Positions 8,559 to 17,600 of a stretch of 64,000 bases of DNA are shown in pieces. Numbering within the stretch: the stretch's first letter is position 1; every line of letters starts with the position of its first letter. Source of the DNA: DATJGS01 sp035494735 (GTDB lineage Bacteria > Eisenbacteria > RBG-16-71-46); the NCBI GenBank assembly GCA_035494735.1, contig DATJGS010000019.1, forward strand, positions 124,001-188,000, given 5' to 3'. The notes beneath the pieces were generated by a model. It saw only the letters and a program-made list of their open reading frames with translations, ran no database searches and was not told where the DNA came from. The translations under genes were made by a program, and so were the position numbers.

Positions 8559-10570
8559 TACTGTCTCACGCTGTGTGAGGGCAGCGAGACCACGGTCGCG
8601 TGCGGCAGGGTCCGGCTGCGCACCAGCATTTCGGCGGCGGACCTGGTCTTCGCGTACGAACGGAAGATGCCGAGCACGACGCGGTAGTCATGCGCGTCGG
8701 GCTGCGTGCCGGGAACGACCCAGCCTTCGATTCCTGTCAGGTCCTGGAGTCGCCGGCGCTCTTCGAAGGCTCTGTCGAGATCGAGCCGCGCGGCCACTTC
8801 GATCGTGTACGGCGCCTTCAGGGTCGGCGCCGCACCGTCTGCCGACTCCGCGCGGTTGCGCGCCGCGGCTTGTCCGTGAGCGGCGCGCGAAGCCTCGGGA
8901 GCGCGTGACGAAGTCGCGGCCGGCGCCTCCCCTCCTGCCGGCTCGACGCTCGCGGGCGCCGCGACGACGCTCCGCCCCTTGTTGACCGCGCGCAGGCCGA
9001 AGAAGATTAGCGCGAGGACCGCGAAGCCGGCGGCCATGGCCACACGGAATCCGCGCCCGAAAGGCTGACGCCACTGGAGCACGACGCCGCCCGGGCGATC
9101 CGTCCGCCTGCGGTGGCCATGGCCCGGCCGGTCGCGTCGCCTGTCCGGCGTCTTCGCAGACGCGTTGGCAGGCGCGTCGATCGGCTCGGCCGCCGCGGAC
9201 TCCACGGACCCCGATTCCAATAGCGGCTCCCACGTCGTGTCGGCGCCCACCTGAGAGCCGATCTTGAGAGGGCCCTTGTCTCCGATGAATCGAGCGACCC
9301 ACTCGTGCGGATCCTGGCTGGCCGTCTCGATGGGAGCAACGTTCGAAGCGGCAGGCGCCGACGTGAACTCCGCGGGTGGCACATGCGGCGCGGTCACGCG
9401 CTCGGCCGGTGCGCTCGCGACGGCCGGAGCCACCGATTTCTCGGGAGCGCGCGGCGGGGCGGCGGGCGTTGGCGGCTGCGCGGACGTCGTGGCGGTGACC
9501 GATGGTGCGGGGATGACGGGCTTCGCCGCGGCGGCGGGTGGCGCGGCGAATGCGGGCGGCGCGGCAACGGCGGGCTTCGAGGCCGCGGCGACTGGCGCAG
9601 CGACCGCGGGCGCGGCAACGGCCGGCGGCGGCGCGGCAACGACCGGCGGCGGCGCGGCGACAGGTTTCACGACGGGCGCCGGCGCCGCAACCTTCGCGGC
9701 CGCTGGCCGAGCCGAGACTGGCGGCGCGGTGTCATCGTCGGCGAACTCGCCCGCGGCGGCCTTGGGCAGCACGCCCGAGAGCGCCGTCACCGCGTTGCGC
9801 ACGTGCTCCGGTTCGACGGCCAGCCGGCCGGCGGCTCGCGCGAGGCGCAGCGCGTCGCCGGCGAGCGCGTTGATCGCGCGCGGCACGCCGTGAGACAGCG
9901 TCGCGATTTCCGCGCAGGTCTTGCGCGAGAACAGCGTCGAGCCGTCGCCGCCCGCGAGCGTGACGCGATGGCGGATGTAGCGCCGCGTCTCGCCCGCGGA
10001 CAAGGGCTCGAGCCTCGCGCGCACGGAGACGCGCTGGCGCAGCGCCGCGAGCGCCGGATCGTCGATCGCGGCTTCAAGCGATGGCAGACCGACGAGCAGC
10101 ACCTCGAGCGACCGGCCCGCCTGCTGCGCGGCGTTCACGAGCAGGCGCAGCGTGTCGAGCAGCTCGCGAGACAGAAGGTGCGCATCGTCCACGACGACGA
10201 TCGGAACCTGGCTGCGATCCGAGATCTTCAACAGCGCGGCTTCGAGGCAGGCGATCCATTTCGCCCCGCCGGCGCCGTCCGCGGGCTCCGCGCCGAAACG
10301 GCGCAGGATCTCCCCCAGGAGTTCGTCGCGGGTGGTCGCGGGGAACGCGAGGTAGGCCGCCAGGACGCGAGGGCCCCAGCGCGCGACCGCCTCGTTCGCG
10401 AGCGCGGACTTTCCGATCCCGGGTTCTCCGGTCACGATCAGGAAAGGCTCGCGCTGGCCGAGCCCATCGTCGAGGCGGCGCAGGGCTTCGCCGGCGCCAA
10501 TCGTCTCGAGGAAGAACTGGCGCGGCAGTGCCGGGGCGAATGGATTGGCCGTGTTCACGTCGTCGGTCAC
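8558..10570 (-). CDS. ExeA/GspA-like AAA ATPase with Ala/Pro linker, one TM segment and SPOR domain
   Basis: About 670 residues from GTG at 10570; no clear ribosome site is seen, so the start is uncertain. Residues 1-300 are an ExeA-type AAA+ ATPase: Walker A GEPGIGKS (48-55) and Walker B VVVDDAHLL (126-133). A long Ala/Pro/Val linker with repeated PPPVVAAP-like units follows, then a transmembrane helix near 510-528 and a C-terminal SPOR domain (about 584-665), which in this family binds denuded peptidoglycan. ATPase and linker face the cytoplasm and SPOR the periplasm. It resembles DamX and GspA-type proteins that link cell-wall remodelling to division or to secretin assembly. No secretion genes are adjacent. 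Confidence 0.88.
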   Translation of the reverse strand: MTDDVNTANPFAPALPRQFFLETIGAGEALRRLDDGLGQREPFLIVTGEPGIGKSALANEAVARWGPRVLAAYLAFPATTRDELLGEILRRFGAEPADGAGGAKWIACLEAALLKISDRSQVPIVVVDDAHLLSRELLDTLRLLVNAAQQAGRSLEVLLVGLPSLEAAIDDPALAALRQRVSVRARLEPLSAGETRRYIRHRVTLAGGDGSTLFSRKTCAEIATLSHGVPRAINALAGDALRLARAAGRLAVEPEHVRNAVTALSGVLPKAAAGEFADDDTAPPVSARPAAAKVAAPAPVVKPVAAPPPVVAAPPPAVAAPAVAAPVAAASKPAVAAPPAFAAPPAAAAKPVIPAPSVTATTSAQPPTPAAPPRAPEKSVAPAVASAPAERVTAPHVPPAEFTSAPAASNVAPIETASQDPHEWVARFIGDKGPLKIGSQVGADTTWEPLLESGSVESAAAEPIDAPANASAKTPDRRRDRPGHGHRRRTDRPGGVVLQWRQPFGRGFRVAMAAGFAVLALIFFGLRAVNKGRSVVAAPASVEPAGGEAPAATSSRAPEASRAAHGQAAARNRAESADGAAPTLKAPYTIEVAARLDLDRAFEERRRLQDLTGIEGWVVPGTQPDAHDYRVVLGIFRSYAKTRSAAEMLVRSRTLPHATVVSLPSHSVRQ

Positions 10571-10963
10571 CGGTGGGTCGAGAAGGAGCGGACTCCGGAG
10601 TTTTCGGCCGATTGGGCCGCGAACCTGAGAGGGGAACCCCTGGCTCGGCCGCCGTGTCAGCAAACGGGCCAGGCCGACCCACCCCCGGTCACGTCTTCCT
10701 CGGTGTCGGCGAGAATCTCGTGTCGCGGCCCGCACTAGTTGCCGATACTCCTCATGCACCAGGCGCGAAGTGGTTCTTCATCTTCGCGGCGAGTCTCAAA
10801 GCCAATCGCCCCCCGGTTGGGACACGGCCGCCCCCTCGACGGCCCGAATGAATCCCGCACTTCTTCAGGCGAGCGCCTGAATCCAGCATTCGATTTCGCG
10901 ATGGCCTTCCTGCTCGAAGGTTCGGGCCAGGAACCACGCCGGGTCGGCATGCCGGAGTACGCG
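10571..10963 (+). repeat. Non-coding region with repeat element B (10738-10963), second copy of the kinase-operon leader
   Basis: No gene is seen between 10571 and 10963. From GTTGCCGATACTC at 10738 it follows element A block by block: CGCCCCCCGGTTGGG (about 10807), CTGAATCCAGCATTCGATTTCGCGATGG (10877-10904; A has the same apart from a few bases), then the kinase-start scrap at 10964. Distances between blocks differ from A by only 5-22 bases. The divergent ATPase promoter must also lie here. Confidence 0.6.
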
Positions 10964-10996
10964 ATGACCGTTCCGACGGTCCGCAGCCGTATGTAA
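10964..10996 (+). pseudogene. Eleven-codon scrap of a histidine-kinase start
   Basis: ATG ACC GTT CCG … encodes MTVPTVRSRM and a stop. It aligns with the beginning of the kinase at 4052 (MTLTVPLLRSAW), at the same distance from the shared upstream blocks (88 versus 82 bases from CTGAATCC). I read it as what remains of a duplicated kinase gene after an internal deletion; it may now act as a tiny leader ORF for the receiver at 11011. Confidence 0.5.
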
Positions 10997-11010
10997 GGGA
11001 GCAGAGCGTC

Positions 11011-11469
11011 ATGAAGAAGATCCTCATCATCGACGACGACCCGGCCATCCGGCAGGGCTATCAGATCCGACTCAAGGCGAATGGGTACGACCCCTACTTC
11101 GCGGTCGATGCCATCTCCGGGATCACCGAGGCACGCCGTCACCATCCGGATCTGATCATCCTCGATCTCGGACTGCCGGCCGGCGACGGTTTCCTGGTCA
11201 TGGAGCGCCTGAAGCTCACGACCAGGCTCTCGATGGTCCCGATTCTCGTGGTGTCGGCGCGCGATCGCCTGGCGACGAAGCAGAAGGCCATCAAAGCGGG
11301 GGCGAGCGCGTTCCTGCAGAAGCCCGTCGACAATGGCGTGCTGCTCGCCTACATCCGGAAGATTCTCGAGGAGCCGGTGTGCTGGCCGAGGTCGTGGTCC
11401 GCTAGACGCGGGAACGTCCCCCGAGCGCATCCCTCGCCCACGGCGGGATCGATGTCTATCGATGCCTAG
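11011..11469 (+). CDS. Response regulator receiver, paralogue with a shifted C-terminal tail
   Basis: A 152-residue receiver: Asp8-10 (IIDDDPAIRQ), phospho-acceptor in IILDLGLPAG, Lys in LQKPVDN. The ribosome site GGAGCAGAGCGTC differs by three bases from that of its paralogue at 8093, and about 120 residues are nearly the same. After EEPV the two part: here the frame runs 28 more residues (WPRSWSARRGN…), rich in Arg and Pro. Reading one base over, the text gives VLAEVVVR and a stop at 11403-11405, close in length to the paralogue's end. Loss of one G from GTGGTG near 11378 would explain this. The tail overlaps the converging gene's stop. Confidence 0.88.
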   Translation: MKKILIIDDDPAIRQGYQIRLKANGYDPYFAVDAISGITEARRHHPDLIILDLGLPAGDGFLVMERLKLTTRLSMVPILVVSARDRLATKQKAIKAGASAFLQKPVDNGVLLAYIRKILEEPVCWPRSWSARRGNVPRAHPSPTAGSMSIDA

Positions 11470-11999
11470 GGATACAGCGAATGCCTCGAGGGATTCGCCA
11501 GCCCCGACACCAGACCCGCGGTCGCGGAGGCGCTCGTCAGGAGAATGGCGTACGCGACGGCGCCGCCGTCGCCACTCTCGAACATGTCGGGGCCGTTGAT
11601 TGCCACCAGAGCCCCGCCCAGCGCCCCGCCGACGAGTATGCCGATCAGCAATCCGCGGCCGCCGCGCGGGTGCACCTCGTTCACGTGTTCGATGTCGGCC
11701 CACGGGATGCGCCGCTCGATTCCGGACTCCGGCGCGCCCGACAGGACGAGCGCCGCGCGCCCCTGAGTGCGCACCGTGACGAAACTCTCGTCCACCGTGA
11801 CGCCGCGCCGCAGGAGTTCGTAACGCGACGTCGAGATTCCGATCAGGGCTCCCGAGGCGATCGCGGAGCGCAGCGTCCCGAGTTGCGCGCTGTCGGGCGG
11901 CGCGACCGCATGCGCCGGACCGGCCCACGACAGCACGACAGCCATCGCACCGAGCACGACGGTGCGCATGCGCGCGGGGACCTGTGCGGCGGGATTCAT
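11466..11999 (-). CDS. Envelope protein of unknown function, IPWxDI type, second of pair
   Basis: A 177-residue protein whose ATG at 11999 overlaps the previous stop (ATGA). It has a signal peptide (MRTVVLGAMAVVLSWAGPAHA if the inner ATG at 11969 is used), a middle part with ERRIPWADIEHV, and a Gly-rich hydrophobic stretch (GLLIGILVGGALGGALVAI) that may span or insert in the membrane. The neighbour upstream has the same layout (ERLIPWSDIDRI, then GAAVGAGVAMAGAGALV), so the two are probably diverged duplicates. No known function. Confidence 0.75.
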   Translation of the reverse strand: MNPAAQVPARMRTVVLGAMAVVLSWAGPAHAVAPPDSAQLGTLRSAIASGALIGISTSRYELLRRGVTVDESFVTVRTQGRAALVLSGAPESGIERRIPWADIEHVNEVHPRGGRGLLIGILVGGALGGALVAINGPDMFESGDGGAVAYAILLTSASATAGLVSGLANPSRHSLYP

Positions 12000-12631
12000 G
12001 GGGACGATGCCGGTCGGGGTGCGGTCGCGGCGGCCGCATGGGAGCCGCCGCCCGCCTCGTAGCACACGCGCCAGTCCTCGATCTGATGGCCGTACAGACC
12101 ACCCAGGACCCGAGCGCCGAACATGACCGGCTCGGCGAACACGAGCACGCCGATCGACACCAGCATGACGCCGATCCCGTCCGCGTGATCCGACTTCGCC
12201 AGCACAAGCGCCCCCGCGCCGGCCATCGCGACGCCCGCGCCGACGGCCGCGCCGGTGCGGGCCCGGTCGTGGCGCGCCTCGATCCGGTCGATGTCGGACC
12301 ACGGGATCAAGCGCTCCGGGACTCGCGTCGCGGTGCCGGCCACCTCGACGTGGCGGCTGAAGACGCCGTTCGTCCCGACCGTCGGCTTCGTCATCTCGAA
12401 GCTGCCGAAGCGGCCGGTCACGCGCAGGCGTCCCGTGCTGTCGGCGGCCATCTGCACGTTACGTACGGTCGCCATGCCCATCGGCTCGCCTGCGGCAGGG
12501 CGCGTCGGCGCGGCGGGCGCGGCCGCGCCGTCCCAGTCCGCCCGCGCGCGCACGGCGACGAGCGCGAAGCACCCGACGAGCAGCGCGCACCAAACGAGAC
12601 GGCGGCGCCCGTGAGCGCCGCCGGTCGTCAT
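11996..12631 (-). CDS. Envelope protein of unknown function, IPWxDI type, first of pair
   Basis: From ATG at 12631 (GGCGGAG nine bases upstream) this is 211 residues; starts at 12640, 12658 or GTG 12661 are possible. The N terminus MTTGGAHGRRRLVWCALLVGCFALVAVRARA is a signal peptide. Then come the IPWSDIDRIEARHDRAR motif and two hydrophobic glycine-rich stretches. It follows the dehydrogenase stop within a few dozen bases and is translationally coupled to the next gene, so all three form one operon. The link to the dehydrogenase may be only transcriptional. Confidence 0.72.
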   Translation of the reverse strand: MTTGGAHGRRRLVWCALLVGCFALVAVRARADWDGAAAPAAPTRPAAGEPMGMATVRNVQMAADSTGRLRVTGRFGSFEMTKPTVGTNGVFSRHVEVAGTATRVPERLIPWSDIDRIEARHDRARTGAAVGAGVAMAGAGALVLAKSDHADGIGVMLVSIGVLVFAEPVMFGARVLGGLYGHQIEDWRVCYEAGGGSHAAAATAPRPASSP

Positions 12632-12664
12632 GCGGATCATCTCCGCCGCCTCATTCATCACGCG

Positions 12665-14167
<1,503 letters not shown>

Positions 14168-14654
14168 GGAACTGCCTCCTTCGCAATCGAGTCAGCCGGC
14201 AAAGTCGGGGCTCTCGGGGCCCGTGTCTCCCGGCAGTTCAGGGCAACTGCCGCATGCGGTCGGGCGCCATGGGCGCTCCTGTCCGCGTGAGCCATCGGGC
14301 GTCTTGGAATTGCGGGATGGTGTGCCCGAAAGCGGCTCACAGCATACAACGCGGGCGCAGGCGCCGGGCGGGGAAAGTTCCGGCGCGCCGCGGCGCTCAA
14401 ACACGGCCGCGGTTGCGACTGATTGATGCATTGGAACGCTCGCCCGCGGCACTCGAGTTGCTCTGGAACGAGCAACGAAGCCATGTCGCGCGAAGAAGTG
14501 TCGTGTTCTTCGACGGTGCAAACAATCTGCGAGTGACGAACTGATTTCGTCTTGCGCCACGCGTTACTGGAGAGCAGGCTTCCCGTGCCCGTGCTCGCGG
14601 TGGTTCCGATCGTTCATCGGGCCACCTCCCCCTTGATGAGCCAAGGAGCCATCG
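14168..14654. other. Divergent intergenic region with a perfect inverted repeat
   Basis: These 487 bases lie between the dehydrogenase and the beta-helix gene and must hold both promoters. GGCAGTT (14232-14238) and AACTGCC (14245-14251) form a perfect 7-bp inverted repeat around CAGGGC, about 65 bases upstream of the dehydrogenase start: a hairpin or operator candidate. I see no gene, and no promoter I would defend. Confidence 0.4.
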
Positions 14655-17600
14655 ATGCGCCGCCTTGCCCCTCGCCGTCCCGCGTGCGCCGTGATCCAGC
14701 ATTCGCCGCGCGCTTCACGCCTCCCCATCTTCACCGTCGCACTCGCGGCCTCCGTCGCGCTCAGCCTCGCCCCGCGTGCCGAGGCTCAGGTCGTGCAGAT
14801 CACGACGAACGTGGCGGTCACCTCGACGTGGGGCCCGACCGGCACGCTCGTGGGCACGGTGTTCTGGGTGCGCAACAGTTTCGCCGTGAACAGCGGCGTG
14901 ACGCTGAACATCCAACCCGGCGTCATCGTGAAGTTCGATTCGGGACGCAGCCTCACCGTGAACGGCACGCTGCGTTGTCTCGGCACGGCGCCGTCCAACG
15001 TGTTCTTCACGTCCATCCGCGACGACGCCATCGGCGGGGACACCGCCGGCGACGGCGCGAGCGTCCCGGCCGCGTCGGATTGGGGCGGCATCATCTGGCC
15101 CGACACCAGCCCCGACAACAGCCGGCTGGATTTCTGCGACATCCGCTACTGCGGCACGGGCGCGACCGGGGCGCTGACGTTCACGAGCGCCACGGACAGC
15201 ATCACGAACTGTGTGATCCGCCGCTCCTACTACGGCGTCGACTGCCAGGGCAACGCCGCGCCCGCGCTCGTGAACACCAGCATCGAAGCGTCGACGCAGA
15301 CGCCGATCGTGCTCGACTTCACGGCCACGCCGGTGCTGAGCAGCCTCGTGTTCTCGAGCAGCAACAACGGCTACGACGCGTTCGGCCTGCGCGGCGGGAC
15401 GCTCACCGGCGGCACGTTCGCGACGCTGCCGCAGCGCGGTGCGACCGTGGGCGCGAACCCGATCTCGAACATCACATACGTGCTGTTCGGCTCGCTGACG
15501 ATCAACGCCGGAGCCGGTCTCACGATCAATCCGGGAGTCGTGATCAAGCCGATCGGCGGCGGGTTCATCAACGTGTTCGGCAATCTGACGATGAACGGCA
15601 CGTCCGCGGTCGGCGACACGATCACGATCACCTCGATCCACGACGACAACTTCGGCCAGCCTGGCGACACGAACGACAACGGATCGATCAGCGCGCCCAA
15701 TCGCGGCGACTGGGGCCGCGTCGTGTTCAACCAGGGCGCGACCGGGTCCGTGCAGCGCTGTCGACTCAAGTTCGGCTCGAACAGCGCGAGCCAGGGCGTG
15801 GTCGAGATGACGAACAACAGCATCGGCGTGTCGAACTGCCTGCTGAGCGACGTCGGTCACGGCCTCGCCATGTTCGGCGTCTCCAACCCCACCGTCACGA
15901 ACGTCGCGATCAACAACTGCTCGTCGACGCCGATCCTCCTGTCGGTGTCCGCGAACCCGACGTTCTCCGGCATCAGCTTCCTGGCGAACGCGCTCACCGC
16001 CCTCGGCCTCGAGGGCGAACCGATCGCCGTCGACTCGCACATCTTCTTCCGCAACGTCGCCGGCTTCACGAACATCACGTACGTGCTCATGAACGGCCCG
16101 GTGCAGATGCTGAGCCCGGCGATCCTCACCATCGACCCGGGCGTCGTCATCAAGAACGAACTGGGCGGCGGCGGGTTCATCATCGACGGCGGACTCGTGG
16201 CCAACGGCACGGTGTCGCAACCGATCGTCTTCACGTCGATCCGCGACGACCTGTACGGCAATCCGCCCGACACGAACGGCGACGGCTCGTCGACGACGCC
16301 CACCCAGGGCAACTGGACGTACATCCACTTCACCGGAACGAGCAACGACGCGGTCAGCAAGCTGAACTACTGCCGCCTCACCTACGGATCGAACGGTCCG
16401 TTCGATGGCTGGGCGGCGACGGTGTGGTACACGAGCGCCGCGGCCCCGATCACGAACTGTTTCATCAGCAAGTCCGCGTACGGCATTCGCGTCGACGGCA
16501 ACGGCACGCCGCTCATCGACTCGTGCGACATCAACAACTGCTCGGCCGCTCCGATCGTGATGTCCGCGCTCTCGGATCCAACCATCTCGACGAACAACAC
16601 GTACTCGTCGAACGCCTACAACGCGATCGCGCTGCTCTCCGAGACGCTGTCCCAAGACGCGCGCCTCCGGTACCGCCCGGGCGTCGGCTCGCCGACCTAC
16701 GCGTACCTGCCGACCGGCACGATCACGATCAGCACCGGCGTGACGCTGAGCGTCGATCCGCAGGTGGTGCTCAAGCCGAGCAGCTCGTTCGCCCTGTTCC
16801 AGGTGAACGGCGCGCTCAACATCGTGGGCAGCAATACGACGACCGGCCGCGTGTTCATCACGTCGCGCCGCGACGACAACCCCCTTTATGGCGGCGACAC
16901 GACGCCGAACGACGCCAGCACGCCTCAGGCCGGCGACTGGGGCTCGATCGTTTTCAACGACCAGAGCGTCGACGCCTCGTGCGTGCTCCGCAACGTGCTG
17001 TTCCAGTTCGGCGGCGCGGGCGGCAACGACGGCGGCACGATCCAGACGAACAGCGCGAGTCCGCGGCTGGTGCACCTCGAGTTCTTCCAGAACGTGACCG
17101 CCATGACGTTCACCGGCAATTCGGCGCCCGTCGTCGACTCGACGAGCATCCTCAACTGCACGCAGCTGCCGATCGTGTTCTCGCTGGTCAGCGACCCGCA
17201 GTTCCCGCATCCGGACCTGGTGTCGATGGCGAACAACACGTACACCGCGCTCGGACTGCTGGACGAGACGATCGCGCAGAACGTGCACACCGGCGTGCGC
17301 CGGATCAGCGGCATCAGCAACATCGCGTACTGCCCGACGGGAACGATCACCATCGCGTTCGGCGCGAAGTGGACGATCGATCCCGGCGTCGTCATCAAGT
17401 TCGGCCGCGTCTTCTCGGATCCGATGGGCATTCTGGTGAACATCGACGGCGCGCTGCGCGCGGTCGGCAAGCCCGACAGCCTGATCGTGTTCACGTCGAG
17501 CGCCGACGACGCATTCGGCGGCGACATCAAGGGCGACGGCGTGCTCTCGGTGCCCGGTGCCGGGCAGTGGTACGGCATCCGCTTCTCGGCGATCAGCAAC

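Noticed and set aside
9530..9700. Short tandem repeat array in the ATPase gene as mobile or phase-variable element
   Set aside because: It encodes the Ala/Pro/Val linker in frame, units are irregular, and there is no sign of slippage or insertion.
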